Part shown: positions 1-8,800 of the stretch, one piece after another | Layout of the letters: every line of letters starts with the position of its first letter | Numbering within the stretch: position 1 is the stretch's first letter | DNA from: Streptomyces sp. AA1529 | GTDB taxonomy: Bacteria > Actinomycetota > Actinomycetes > Streptomycetales > Streptomycetaceae | Direction: 5' to 3' | Length of the DNA stretch: 64,000 nt | Assembly (NCBI RefSeq): GCF_000280905.1 | Contig: NZ_ALAP01000020.1 | Location: 1-64,000 of the forward strand | Notes under the pieces: generated by a model | Database searches by the model: none | The model's input: only the letters and a program-made list of their open reading frames with translations | Told to the model about the DNA's origin: nothing | Program-made: the position numbers and the translations under genes

Positions 1-54
1 AGTTGTTTGTCCCTTCACGTCCGAGCACGTCCGAGCACGTCCAGGAGTCGCGCC

Positions 55-1074
55 GTGCACCATCTTTCTTACGGAGATGTCAAGACCGCAGCCGACCGGG
101 TTGCCACCGGCGTACGCCCCGTCGCGGTCGCCCGTGCGGACATCGGGGCGGGCGTCGGCGCTGCGGGAACCGGGGGCGCGTCCGGCGCCCCGGACTTCGA
201 GCTGTTCTTCGCTCTGGAGTTCATGCAGCACACCGGCAGCTTCAAGGCGCGGGGCGCGCTCAACTTCCTGCTCGCGCACCGGGAGCGGGAGGAACTCCCC
301 GCGGCGGGCGTCACCCTGGCCTCCGGCGGCAACGCGGGGCTCGCGTGCGCGTGGGCCGCGCGCGGGCTGGACGTGCCCGCCACGGTCTTCCTGCCGGAGA
401 CCGCGCCGCAGGTGAAGGTCGAGCGGCTGCGCGCGTACGGGGCGGACGTGCGGCTGGTCGGCACGGAGTACGCCGACGCCGCGACGGCCTGCGAGGCGTT
501 CGCCGCGGACACCGGGGCGCTGGCGTCGCACGCGTACGACCATCCGCTCATCGCGGCGGGTGCCGGGACGCTGGTGGAGGAGATCCGCGCACACGTACCC
601 CTCGTGGACACGGTGGTGGTGTCGGTGGGCGGCGGCGGCCTGTTCGCCGGGGTCGCCGCGGCCGCGCAGCACCACGGGATCCGGGTGGTGGCCGTGGAAC
701 CCGAGCGGTGCCGGGCGCTGAACGCCGCGCTGGAGGCGGGGCGCGTCGTCGACGTGCCGGTGGACTCCGTCGCCGCCGACTCGCTGGGCGCCCGCCGGGC
801 CTCCTCGATGGCGCTGGCCGCCGCGGGCACCCGCAATGTGCGGTCGGTGCTGGTGGGCGACGAGGCCGTGGTCTCGGCCCGCCGGGAACTGTGGGAGCGG
901 TACCGGCTGGCAGTGGAGAACGGGGCGGCCACCGCGGTGTCCGCGGTCCGGGGCGCCGTCGCCGCGCCGGACGGGGCCGACGGGCAGAGTGCCCCCTATG
1001 TGCCGTCCCCCGGCGAGCGGGTCGTCGTCGTACTGTGCGGCGCCAACGCCGACCCGGCCGAGACGGCCCGCTGA
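55..1074 (+). CDS. PLP-dependent serine/threonine dehydratase family protein
   Basis: Fold type II PLP enzyme of 339 aa, likely deaminating Thr/Ser (or acting as a related racemase or lyase) in the cytoplasm. The PLP lysine lies in HTGSFKARGA (about K64). The substrate loop reads SGGNAGLA and the phosphate cup is VGGGGL near residue 200, the normal order for the family. The GTG at 55 is preceded by AGGAG at 43-47, seven bases away; the frame stays open further left but without a ribosome site. Residues 30-50 are Gly/Ala-rich and replace the usual TPL substrate motif of the N-terminus, so substrate is uncertain. It stands alone, with the next gene convergent. Family assignment is firm, exact reaction is not. 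Confidence 0.85.
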   Translation: MHHLSYGDVKTAADRVATGVRPVAVARADIGAGVGAAGTGGASGAPDFELFFALEFMQHTGSFKARGALNFLLAHREREELPAAGVTLASGGNAGLACAWAARGLDVPATVFLPETAPQVKVERLRAYGADVRLVGTEYADAATACEAFAADTGALASHAYDHPLIAAGAGTLVEEIRAHVPLVDTVVVSVGGGGLFAGVAAAAQHHGIRVVAVEPERCRALNAALEAGRVVDVPVDSVAADSLGARRASSMALAAAGTRNVRSVLVGDEAVVSARRELWERYRLAVENGAATAVSAVRGAVAAPDGADGQSAPYVPSPGERVVVVLCGANADPAETAR

Positions 1075-1179
1075 CCGTCGGGTGACCCGCCGCTGCCCGG
1101 CCCACCGGGCGGCACCGCATCCGGCTCCGGTGCCGCGGAGGGGGATGCGGTGCGGCGGCTCACCCGTTCCGGCGCCACC

Positions 1180-1977
1180 TCACCCGCGGTGTTCGCGTGT
1201 GCCGAGGTAGGAGTCCAGTTCGGCGGCTCCGGACAGCAGCGCCCGGGCCCGGGTGGCCAGTCGGCCGTGCCAGTCGCGCAGCGCGCCCTCCAGCGGCTCC
1301 GGCCCGCCGGCCGCCCGCACCTGGGTGATCAGCGGAGCGATCCGCTCCAGCAGGTAGCCGCCCCGCCGGAGTTGGTGGGTGAGCCGGGCGTCCCGGACCG
1401 CGGCCTCGTCAAAGACCCGGTACCCGGTGTGCGGATCGCGGCGCGGGCTGACCAGGCCCGCGGCCTCCCATTTGCGCAGCGTCGCGGGCCGGACGCCGAG
1501 CTCTTCCGCCAGCGGCCCGATGAACCTGCCCCCGGCGCCCGCGGCCCCGGGCGCTCCGCTCGCTTCGGCCGGCCCGGCGGAGCGGCCCGACCCGGAGCGG
1601 CCCGACCCGGCAGGGCCCGCCCCGGCGGACCGCAGGTCGTGCAGGGCGCTCTCCACGGCCTGGAGGGTCCGCCGGTCGTCGAGGAGTCGGGTGTGGGTCT
1701 CGTCGACGAGGCGGAGCGCCTCCTCCACGTCGTCCTCGTTGACGGCACGCATGATCGAGGCCGCCGTCCGGTGGCCGTGGCCGGGCAGCAGGGCGAGGAA
1801 GGTGCGCAGGGCCCGCGCGTGCAGCGGGGTGTAGGTGCGGTAGCCGTGCTCGGTGCGGTCGGCGGGCGGCAGGATGCCGTCCGCCTCGTAGTTCCTGACC
1901 GCCTGCGTGGACAGACCGTGCCCGCGGGCCAGATCGACCGGCCTGAGCCGTTCCGCACTTTGAAGGTTTCGCCCCAT
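1180..1977 (-). CDS. MerR-family regulator with two MerR-type HTH domains (TioE-like)
   Basis: A 265-aa DNA-binding regulator. Residues about 11-80 form one MerR winged helix (LSTQAVRNYEADGILPP, then HGYRTYTP). A Gly/Ser/Ala-rich linker follows near 130-155, then a second MerR-like HTH (GVRPATLRKWEAAGLVSPRR, then TGYRVFDE). Two HTH units in one chain resembles the TioE type of MerR protein rather than the usual one HTH plus effector domain. The ATG at 1977 is chosen because the region between it and the divergent esterase gene (ATG 2047) is the only promoter-sized gap. The pairing suggests that it controls that gene. Effector unknown. Confidence 0.8.
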   Translation of the reverse strand: MGRNLQSAERLRPVDLARGHGLSTQAVRNYEADGILPPADRTEHGYRTYTPLHARALRTFLALLPGHGHRTAASIMRAVNEDDVEEALRLVDETHTRLLDDRRTLQAVESALHDLRSAGAGPAGSGRSGSGRSAGPAEASGAPGAAGAGGRFIGPLAEELGVRPATLRKWEAAGLVSPRRDPHTGYRVFDEAAVRDARLTHQLRRGGYLLERIAPLITQVRAAGGPEPLEGALRDWHGRLATRARALLSGAAELDSYLGTREHRG

Positions 1978-2032
1978 GGGGTTCAGGCTATCGCGGCACT
2001 CTCGCGAAAAAGTTTCCACCGAAGGTTCAACG

Positions 2033-2048
2033 ATACCGTTGACGGTAT
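2033..2048 (+). promoter_or_regulatory. Palindrome and -10 at the start of the esterase-like gene
   Basis: A perfect 6-bp inverted repeat, ATACCG-TTGA-CGGTAT, runs over the start codon at 2047. TACCGT at 2034-2039 fits a -10 hexamer and ends seven bases before the ATG, which predicts a leaderless transcript. A protein bound here would block both initiation and the 5' end of the message. The likely ligand is the divergent MerR-type regulator (inference). Confidence 0.45.
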
Positions 2049-3243
2049 GGCTACTGAGATCAAGGACGCCGCCCGCGCTGTCGAAGCGGCCGCCGTCCTG
2101 GAGCTGCTCCCGAACCGGCCCCGGGTCCTCGCCCTGGGCGAGCCCACCCACGGCGAGGACTCCCTGCTGGAGGTGCGCAACACGCTCTTCCGGCAACTCG
2201 TCGAGCAGGAGGGCTACCGGACGATCGCGCTGGAGAGCGACTGCCTGCGCGGCCTGGCCGTGGACGACCACGGCACCGCGGGCACCGGCACCCTCGACGC
2301 CGTCATGGAGCACGGCTTCAGCCACGACCGCGGCGCCTCCGCCGCCAACCGCGCACTCGTACGCTGGATACGCGCCCACAACGACGGTCGCCCCGCGTCC
2401 GAACAGGTCCGCTTCGCCGGAATCGACGGCCCGCTGGAGATCACCGGCCCCGAGAGCCCCCGGCAGGCCCTCACCGCACTGCACGGCTACCTCGCCGCCC
2501 ACGGCGACGCGGACCTGCTCCCCTGCACCGCGGAGGCACTCGACACCCTGCTCGGCGCCGACGACCGCTGGACCCACCCCGACGCGATGCTGGACCCGGC
2601 CCGCTCCTTCGGGCGGAGCGCCGAGGCCGGGGAGTTGCGGCTGCTCGCCGACGACCTGGTGGCGCTGCTGGACGAACAGACCCCCCAGCTGATCGCGGCG
2701 ACCTCGCGGGACGACTGGGACCGGGCCCGGCTGTACGCGCGGAGCGCCACCGGTCTCCTGCGCTACCACTCCTCGATGGCCGACACCTCGCCGAACCGGA
2801 TGACGCGGCTGGTGGCGCTGCGGGACGCGATGATGGCCGAGAACCTCCTCGCCCTCGCCGAACGCGGCCCGGTGCTGGTCCACGCGCACAACTCCCACCT
2901 CCAGCGGGCGAAGAGCACGATGCGGATGTGGCAGGGGCAGGTGGAGTGGTGGAGCGCCGGCGCACTCGCGCAGGTCCGCCTCGGCGCGGAGTACGCCGTC
3001 CTGGCCACCGCCCTCGGCACGATCCGGCACCAGGGCGTCGACACCCCGCCGCCGGACACCCTCGAAGGGCTCCTCTACGCACTCCCGCAGGCCCCCTGCG
3101 TCGTCGACCCCGCCACGCTGGCCACCGCCCTCGGCGAACCCCGCCCCGCCCCCCGCGTCTCCCCCTGGTTCGGCTACGCCCCGCTCGCCCCGGCCCAGTT
3201 GGGCGAGATGGACGGAGTGGTGTTCGTCAGGGACGCCGAGTAG
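2047..3243 (+). CDS. Erythromycin esterase family hydrolase
   Basis: A 398-aa member of the EreA/EreB-type superfamily. The signature LGEPTHGE (H35, E37) and the following ALESD (E63) are the family's proposed active-site residues, and a later HAHNSHL motif supplies further histidines. In known Ere enzymes this site hydrolyses the macrolactone ring, but most chromosomal Streptomyces homologues have no demonstrated substrate, so macrolide resistance is only a possibility. No signal peptide is visible, so it acts in the cytoplasm. No Shine-Dalgarno lies before the ATG; a -10-like TACCGT seven bases upstream suggests leaderless translation. It is divergent from a two-HTH MerR gene, its probable regulator. 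Confidence 0.82.
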   Translation: MATEIKDAARAVEAAAVLELLPNRPRVLALGEPTHGEDSLLEVRNTLFRQLVEQEGYRTIALESDCLRGLAVDDHGTAGTGTLDAVMEHGFSHDRGASAANRALVRWIRAHNDGRPASEQVRFAGIDGPLEITGPESPRQALTALHGYLAAHGDADLLPCTAEALDTLLGADDRWTHPDAMLDPARSFGRSAEAGELRLLADDLVALLDEQTPQLIAATSRDDWDRARLYARSATGLLRYHSSMADTSPNRMTRLVALRDAMMAENLLALAERGPVLVHAHNSHLQRAKSTMRMWQGQVEWWSAGALAQVRLGAEYAVLATALGTIRHQGVDTPPPDTLEGLLYALPQAPCVVDPATLATALGEPRPAPRVSPWFGYAPLAPAQLGEMDGVVFVRDAE

Positions 3244-3302
3244 CCGGAGGCCGCGGGAGACACCGGCGGCGGAGGACCGGCCCGGAGTCGGTCCGGTTGG
3301 CG

Positions 3303-4319
3303 TCAGGCGCCGGACGGCGCGGGTGGGGGTGCGGCGCGGGCGGGCGGGAGGCCGGCCGCGTGCAGGGTGTCGCGCGCCTGGTGATGCAGCCAGGTGGGGG
3401 CCTGCCGGTGGAGGGCGTGCAGGGTGCCGCGGAGGCGGGTGGTGCTGCGGGTGGAGGCGACGTCGGTCAGCAGGTGGGCGGTGCGGGCCAGGAGCGGGGC
3501 GGCGTCCGGCCAGGCGCCCGCGCGGAGGTGGGCGGTCAGCCCGGCCACCGTGTGGTGGAGGGCGATCCGGCCCCCGGGCGCGGTGGAGCGGATCCGCTGG
3601 TCGAGCGCGTGGAACAGCGGGAGCGCGGCCCGCGGCGCGCCCAGCTCCAGCAGCATCTCGGCTCGGTGGCCGAGGACTTCGGTTCCGTCCACCCACCAGG
3701 TCCAGGCGGGGTCGCGCAGGGCGACGGAGTCCTGGAGCGCGCCCCGCGCCCGGTGCATCGCCGTCAGGGCCCGGGCCCGCTCACCGGTCTGCGCCAGGGC
3801 GCGGGCCTGCCGTACCCGCGCCAGCAGTGCCACTCTCGGCGGCACCCGGGGACGGGTCAGGAGTTCTTCGGTGACGGCCAGGGCCTGATCGGGGCGGTGG
3901 CCGTCGACGGCGTGCATGGCCAGCATGTCCAGCGCGAACCACTCCCGCGGGGCGTCCCCGGCGCGGACGGCCAGCGTGCGCGAGTCGGCGAAGGCGCGGC
4001 GGGCGGCGCCGCGCCGGCCCGCGTCGAAGAGGAGCCAGCCCGCGATCTGGGCGAGTTCCGCGACCTCGGCCGTGCGCCCGCTGTCGGACGCCGGGCCCAG
4101 GCGCGTCCGTTCGGCCGTCCACAGGTGGTGGACGGCGGCCGCGACCGCGTCGCCGCCGTGCCGGTCCTCGTGGCGGAGCAGCGGACGGGCCGCGGCCACC
4201 GCGCTGCCTGTTCGCCGGTCGCCCACCCGGTCAGGGTACGCAGCGCCCGCGGCACCGGACCGCCGCGCGCTCCCGGGAACGCTCCCGGGAACGCAACCGG
4301 GAACGCAGCCGCGCGCCAC
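3303..4319 (-). CDS. TPR-like helical protein, probable remnant of an XRE-type regulator
   Basis: About 310 residues of Ala/Leu/Arg-rich helical repeats resemble the C-terminal half of Streptomyces XRE-type regulators that carry a TPR-like domain, but no N-terminal helix-turn-helix is present. The first 15 residues (repeats of CVPG and SVPG) are translated from a short tandem repeat and look non-native. A GTG at 4226 is an alternative start. The frame begins 18 bases beyond the stop of the aldolase gene upstream, on the same strand, with no convincing ribosome site. It may be expressed by read-through or be a decayed 3' part of a regulator. Assignment is by appearance only. Confidence 0.4.
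   Translation of the reverse strand: MARGCVPGCVPGSVPGSARRSGAAGAAYPDRVGDRRTGSAVAAARPLLRHEDRHGGDAVAAAVHHLWTAERTRLGPASDSGRTAEVAELAQIAGWLLFDAGRRGAARRAFADSRTLAVRAGDAPREWFALDMLAMHAVDGHRPDQALAVTEELLTRPRVPPRVALLARVRQARALAQTGERARALTAMHRARGALQDSVALRDPAWTWWVDGTEVLGHRAEMLLELGAPRAALPLFHALDQRIRSTAPGGRIALHHTVAGLTAHLRAGAWPDAAPLLARTAHLLTDVASTRSTTRLRGTLHALHRQAPTWLHHQARDTLHAAGLPPARAAPPPAPSGA
4266..4313. repeat. Short tandem repeat at the 5' end of the remnant gene
   Basis: About four imperfect copies of a 10-12 base unit, CCCGGGAACG followed by CT or CA, lie between the aldolase stop and the TPR-like frame. The repeat encodes the odd VPG-rich N-terminus. It may mark the deletion junction that removed the HTH region. 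Confidence 0.6.
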
Positions 4320-4337
4320 GGCGCGGAAGGGGGCGCC

Positions 4338-6389
4338 TCAGCGCAGGAACGCCGCCGCGACCCCCGCGTCCACCGGGATGTGCAGGCCGGTCGTATGCGT
4401 CAGGTCGCCGCCGGTGAGGGCGAAGACGGCGGCGGCGACATGCTCGGGCAGGACCTCCCGCTTGAGCAGGGTGCGGCGGGCGTAGAAGGCGCCGAGCTCT
4501 TCCTCCGGCACTCCGTACACGGCGGCGCGGCGCGCTCCCCAGCCGCCGGCGAAGATCCCGGAGCCGCGGACGACGCCGTCGGGGTTGACGCCGTTGACCC
4601 GGATGCCGTGCTCGCCCAGTTCGGCGGCGAGCAGCCGCACCTGGTGGGACTGGTCGGCCTTGGTGGCGGCGTAGGCGACGTTGTTCGGCCCCGCGAAGAC
4701 CGCGTTCTTCGAGGCGATGTAGACGATGTCGCCCTCCAGCCCCTGCGCGCGCAGCTGCCGGGCGGCTTCGCGGGAGACGAGGAAGGAGCCGCGGGCCATG
4801 ATGTCGTGCTGGCGGTCCCAGTCGGCGGCGGTGGTCTCCAGCAGGGGCTTCGAGAGCGAGATCCCCGCGTTGTTGACCACGAGATCGACGCCGCCGAACG
4901 CGAGCGCGGCGGCCCGGAACGCGGTCTCGATCTGCTCCTCGGCGGTCACGTCGACGGTGACGGCGAGCGCCTTGTCGCTGCCGCCCAGTTCGGCTGCGAA
5001 GGCGTCCGCTTCGGGCCCGTCGCGGTCCGCGACGACCACGCAGGCGCCCTCGGCGGACAGTCTGCGCGCCGTGGCCCTGCCGATCCCGGAGGCGGCTCCG
5101 GTCACCAGCGCGACCCGGCCCGCCAGCGGCGGCGGCTGCGGCAGCCGCCGCAGCTTGGCCTCCTCCAGCGCCCAGTACTCGATCCGGAACTTCTCCGACT
5201 CCTCGATCGGCGTGTACGAGGAGACGGCTTCCGCGCCGCGCATCACCGTGACGGCGTTCAGATAGAACTCGCCGGCGACTCGCGCGGTCTGCTTGTCCCG
5301 GCCGAAGGAGAACATTCCGACGCCGGGTACGAGGACGATCGCGGGGTCGGCACCGCGCATCGGAGGCGAGTCGGCGGTGGCGTACCGAGCGTAGTAGGCG
5401 GCGTACTCCTCGCGGTAGGCGGCGTGCAATGCGCGCAGCCGCTCGATCGTCTCGTCCGGCGGTGCGGTGGCCGGCAGGTCGAGGAGGAGTGGGCGGATCT
5501 TGGTGCGCAGGAAGTGGTCCGGGCAGGAGGTGCCCAGCGCGGCGAGCCGCGGGTGTGCGGCGTGGGAGAGGAAGTCCAGCACGGGTGCGGTGTCGGTGAA
5601 GTGGCCGACCTGCCGGGAGTCGGTGGACACCAGCCCGCGCAGCACGGGTGCCAGGGCGGCGGCCCGCGCGCGGCGTTCGGGCGCCGGGAGCGGCTCGTAG
5701 CCCGCGCCGAGGGTGGGGCCGAACGGTTCCGCGCCGCCGCGTCCGGCCAGGAACTCCTCGGCCGTGCGAATCATCCACAGCGAGTTGCGCTCGCACTCCT
5801 CGGCCGTCCCGCCCCATGCGGTGATCCCGTGCCCGCCGAGCACGACGCCGACCGCGCGCGGGTCGGTCTCCCGGACGGCGGCGATCTCCAGGCCGAGCTG
5901 GAAGCCGGGGCGCCGCCAGGGGAGCCAGGCGACGCGGTCGCCGAAGCACTCCCGGGTCAGCCGTTCGCCGTCGGCGGCGCAGGCGAGGGCGATCCCGGAG
6001 TCGGGGTGCAGGTGGTCGACGTGTGCGGCGTCCAGCAGGCCGTGCATGGCCGTGTCGATGGACGGCGCCGCACCGCCTCCGCCGTGCAGGCAGTAGTCGA
6101 ACGCCGGGACCATCTCGTCCTCGCGCTCCGCACCGGGGTAGGTGGCTCGAAGCGCGCGCAGCCGGTCCAGCCGCAGCACGGCCAGCCCCTCCTCGGTGAG
6201 CGTGCCGAGGTCTCCTCCCGACCCCTTGACCCACAGCAGTTCGACGGGCTGCCCGGTGACGGGATCCGTCGCGCTGCCCTTGGCCGAGGCGTTGCCGCCG
6301 GCGTGGTTGGTGTTGCGCGGATCGGCGCCGAGTGTGCGGGCGCGCCGCAGCAGGGCGGCCACGGCGGGGTGCTGGGGCGTGGTGGGCAT
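4338..6389 (-). CDS. Bifunctional class II aldolase / short-chain dehydrogenase (RhaD-type)
   Basis: A 683-aa fusion. Residues about 1-400 form a class II (zinc) aldolase domain with the metal motif VDHLHPDSG and a HGITAWG segment. From about residue 430 an SDR oxidoreductase follows, with TGAASGIG, NNAG and a YAATK active site. Family members cleave rhamnulose-1-phosphate to DHAP and lactaldehyde and oxidise the aldehyde. The start at 6389 is set by GAAGGAAG just upstream. Rhamnose isomerase, kinase or mutarotase genes are absent on either side, so this copy is separated from its usual pathway cluster and the substrate may differ. About 240 bases upstream of the start hold no other gene. Confidence 0.88.
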   Translation of the reverse strand: MPTTPQHPAVAALLRRARTLGADPRNTNHAGGNASAKGSATDPVTGQPVELLWVKGSGGDLGTLTEEGLAVLRLDRLRALRATYPGAEREDEMVPAFDYCLHGGGGAAPSIDTAMHGLLDAAHVDHLHPDSGIALACAADGERLTRECFGDRVAWLPWRRPGFQLGLEIAAVRETDPRAVGVVLGGHGITAWGGTAEECERNSLWMIRTAEEFLAGRGGAEPFGPTLGAGYEPLPAPERRARAAALAPVLRGLVSTDSRQVGHFTDTAPVLDFLSHAAHPRLAALGTSCPDHFLRTKIRPLLLDLPATAPPDETIERLRALHAAYREEYAAYYARYATADSPPMRGADPAIVLVPGVGMFSFGRDKQTARVAGEFYLNAVTVMRGAEAVSSYTPIEESEKFRIEYWALEEAKLRRLPQPPPLAGRVALVTGAASGIGRATARRLSAEGACVVVADRDGPEADAFAAELGGSDKALAVTVDVTAEEQIETAFRAAALAFGGVDLVVNNAGISLSKPLLETTAADWDRQHDIMARGSFLVSREAARQLRAQGLEGDIVYIASKNAVFAGPNNVAYAATKADQSHQVRLLAAELGEHGIRVNGVNPDGVVRGSGIFAGGWGARRAAVYGVPEEELGAFYARRTLLKREVLPEHVAAAVFALTGGDLTHTTGLHIPVDAGVAAAFLR

Positions 6390-6631
6390 GCGCTTCCTTC
6401 GGTGGGTGCGGTCGGCCGCGGTGCGGAGCCCGGCGGGCCGGGGCGGGGCGGAGCGGGGCGGGTACCGAAGTGCGGGACGGGCGGAAGCGGGAGACGGGTG
6501 TGGTCTGTGGCGGGGCAGGCGCGGGACGACGGAGCGGATCGGCAGCCTGGAACGCTGCGCGCAACGATGCGTGAAACGATTCAAAAGGCAAGCTAGAGGG
6601 GGCCGTTGAGGACTGTCAACGGGGCGAGCCG

Positions 6632-7012
6632 CTACGCGGCCGGGGTCCAGTCGGCGATCAGGGCGAGCAGGCCGGGGAACCGCGCCTCCAGGTCCGCGAT
6701 GCGCACCTGGTTGCGCCGGGAGGGCCCGTACTGGCGCTGCCGGACGAGGCCCGCCTCGCGCAGGGTGCGGAAGTGGTGGGTCAGCGAGGACTTGGGACGC
6801 TCCAACCCGAACCAGGTGCAGGTGTGGTCGAAGTCGACCGCCTCCAGCAGCAGTTTGCGGACCACGCCGATCCGGAGCGGGTCGCTGAGCGCCGCCATCA
6901 CCGCCTCCAGCCGGATCTCGTCCCGGGCGGGCTCGGGCAGCGGCTCCGGAACCTCGGCACCGGGCGGGGGCGGCGGGATACGGAACTCCCGGCCGAGGGC
7001 CGCGTCACGCAC
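6632..7012 (-). CDS. ArsR-like winged-helix regulator
   Basis: A 126-aa winged-helix protein. The HTH spans about residues 40-100 (ALSDPLRIGVVRKLL, then KSSLTHHFRTLREAGLV), the hallmark of ArsR-like repressors. The N-terminus is proline-rich (IPPPPPG). The metal-binding cysteine pair of ArsR/SmtB is missing; one cysteine occurs in HTCTWFG. GTG at 7012 follows AAGGAGG. It is divergent from an MFS exporter, with three identical operator-like palindromes between them, which strongly suggests that it represses the pump and itself and that an exported compound relieves repression (inference). Confidence 0.82.
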   Translation of the reverse strand: MRDAALGREFRIPPPPPGAEVPEPLPEPARDEIRLEAVMAALSDPLRIGVVRKLLLEAVDFDHTCTWFGLERPKSSLTHHFRTLREAGLVRQRQYGPSRRNQVRIADLEARFPGLLALIADWTPAA

Positions 7013-7126
7013 GGGGTCCTCCTTCTTCGGGTGACGGGTGGCGGGTGGCGGTCGACGCACGTCGGTCCACTCGCGGTGGCCACGCAGTGGCGGGCGACCG
7101 GGGCGGCGACCGCACCGCCGCACGTA

Positions 7127-7197
7127 GTACGACTTGCATCGTACTACTCGCCACTGGTACGAATTCTCTCGTACTTCTTGTACGAATCGACTCGTAC
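7127..7197. promoter_or_regulatory. Triple operator GTACGA-N6-TCGTAC
   Basis: Three perfect 18-bp dyads of the form GTACGA-N6-TCGTAC lie at 7127-7144, 7157-7174 and 7180-7197. The first is extended to 9-bp arms (7124-7147). Dyad centres are 30 and 23 bp apart. They fill the gap between the ArsR-like gene (start 7012, leftward) and the MFS gene (start 7246, rightward), so they are the natural binding sites for that regulator. Confidence 0.8.
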
Positions 7198-7245
7198 TTT
7201 CTGTGTCCTGCCCTCCCCTGCCCTCCCCTGCCCAGGAGCTCCCGC

Positions 7246-8670
7246 ATGTCCGCTTCCGCTCCGCCGACCGCCACCGGCCCCCGACGGGGCTGGATGTGGC
7301 TGGCCGCCTGGCCCGTCGTCGCCGTCCTCGCCCTCTCCAACGAACCCGCGCCGCTCTACGTCCTGTGGCAGGACCGGATCGGCTTCTCCGCAGCCGCCCT
7401 GACGGCGGTCTACGCCGCCTACATCGCCGGACTGCTGGGCACCCTCACCGTCGCGGGCACCCTCTCCGACCGCTACGGCCGCAAGCCGGTGCTGCTCCCC
7501 GGCCTGCTGCTCGGCCTGCTGGCCTCGGCGCTGTTCGCCTCGGCGCACTCGGTGCCCGTGCTCCTGGTGGCGCGGCTGCTGAGCGGTATCGCGGTCGGCG
7601 CGTTCCTCTCCGCCGGGATGGCGGCCGTCTCCGACCTCGCGGACCGCACCCAGAAGCGCACGGCCGGACTGATCGCCTCGTCCTCCATGGTCGGCGGGGC
7701 CGCCGTCGGTCCGCTGCTGGCCGGGCTGCTGTCCGAGCTGGTCCCCGGCCCCTCGGTCACCGTCTTCCTGGTCCAGATCGGCCTGCTGCTGGCCGCGTTC
7801 GCCGTGGTGGTCCGGATGCCGCTGCCGCCGCGGGCCGCACCGGCCGCACCCGGCACCGCCCGCCGGCTGGTCCGCGTCCCCTCCGCGCCGCGGGCCAACC
7901 GCGGCCAGCTCCTGCTGGGCCTGGGCGTCTTCGCCCCCGCGATCGCGGCAACCGGGTTCGTGCTCTCCCTCGGCCCCACGCTGCTCGCCGACCTGCTGCA
8001 CACCCGCAGCCGGATCCTCTCCGGTGCGACTATCTTCGTGCTGTTCGCCGCCGCCACGGGTATCCAGTTCGCCGCACGCAGGCTGCGGGTGCGCACGGAC
8101 CTGCTCACCGGCGCCGCACTGACCACGGCGAGCATGGCCGTGCTCGTCCTCGCCGTCCGCACCACGTCGGTCCCCGCGCTCGTCGCCTCCGCCGTCCTCG
8201 CCGGGCTCGGCCAGGGCCTGACCCAGCTCGGGGCCCTGACCATGCTCAGCTCCGACGTCCCGGCCGCACGCCTGGCCGAGGCGAACGCCGCCCTCACCGC
8301 GGGCGGCTACCTGCTGGCCGGGGCGCTGCCGGTGGCCGCCGGGGCGCTCAGCGACGCCACCTCCCTCGACACCGCCTCCGCCGTGTTCGGCGCCACCGTC
8401 GCCGCGCTGGTCCTGACGGGCGCGACCGCCGTGCTCCGCAGCGGGGCCACCGGCGCGGGCAGCTCGGGCGGACGCACTGTCCGCGCCGCCCCCGGCACAC
8501 AGGACGGCGCGCCGGCTGTGCGGGGCACCCGGGACAGGCAGGACGGCCTCGTACGGGCCAGGCGCCGCCGGCCGGCCGGGACGGTGCACACGGCGGCGCC
8601 GGCCGCCAGGGGCGCGGCGGGCGCGGCGACGGCCGACGCCGTCCGGGCCGGCTCCGAGCAGCCCGAGTAG
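7246..8670 (+). CDS. MFS transporter (multidrug-type efflux)
   Basis: A 474-aa major facilitator protein with about 12 hydrophobic segments. The loop 2-3 signature DRYGRKPV is present, as is the helix 5 stretch typical of drug:H+ antiporters (SSSMVGGAAVGPLLAGLL). The last 75 residues or so are Arg/Ala-rich, hydrophilic and probably cytoplasmic. AGGAG at 7234-7238 fixes the ATG at 7246. The upstream operator array and divergent ArsR-like repressor suggest inducible export of a small molecule. Substrate cannot be read from sequence. It is convergent with cutC. Confidence 0.87.
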   Translation: MSASAPPTATGPRRGWMWLAAWPVVAVLALSNEPAPLYVLWQDRIGFSAAALTAVYAAYIAGLLGTLTVAGTLSDRYGRKPVLLPGLLLGLLASALFASAHSVPVLLVARLLSGIAVGAFLSAGMAAVSDLADRTQKRTAGLIASSSMVGGAAVGPLLAGLLSELVPGPSVTVFLVQIGLLLAAFAVVVRMPLPPRAAPAAPGTARRLVRVPSAPRANRGQLLLGLGVFAPAIAATGFVLSLGPTLLADLLHTRSRILSGATIFVLFAAATGIQFAARRLRVRTDLLTGAALTTASMAVLVLAVRTTSVPALVASAVLAGLGQGLTQLGALTMLSSDVPAARLAEANAALTAGGYLLAGALPVAAGALSDATSLDTASAVFGATVAALVLTGATAVLRSGATGAGSSGGRTVRAAPGTQDGAPAVRGTRDRQDGLVRARRRRPAGTVHTAAPAARGAAGAATADAVRAGSEQPE

Positions 8671-8800
8671 CCCGCCACTGCCCGAGCAGCCGGACGCGGG
8701 CCCGGCGCCGGCCGGTGACCCCGGCGCAGCGCCGCCGCCCGCCCGGCTCCGAGCGGGCCGGCCCCCGGCGGCGGCCTGCCGCCGCGCAGCCCCGGTGCCG

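Noticed and set aside
2928..6596. A 1222-codon open frame on the plus strand
   Set aside because: Antisense to the aldolase/dehydrogenase gene and without any recognisable domain.
6332..6609. Short frames upstream of the aldolase gene
   Set aside because: Arg/Gly-rich translations of G+C-rich leader DNA. The interval more likely holds the aldolase promoter.
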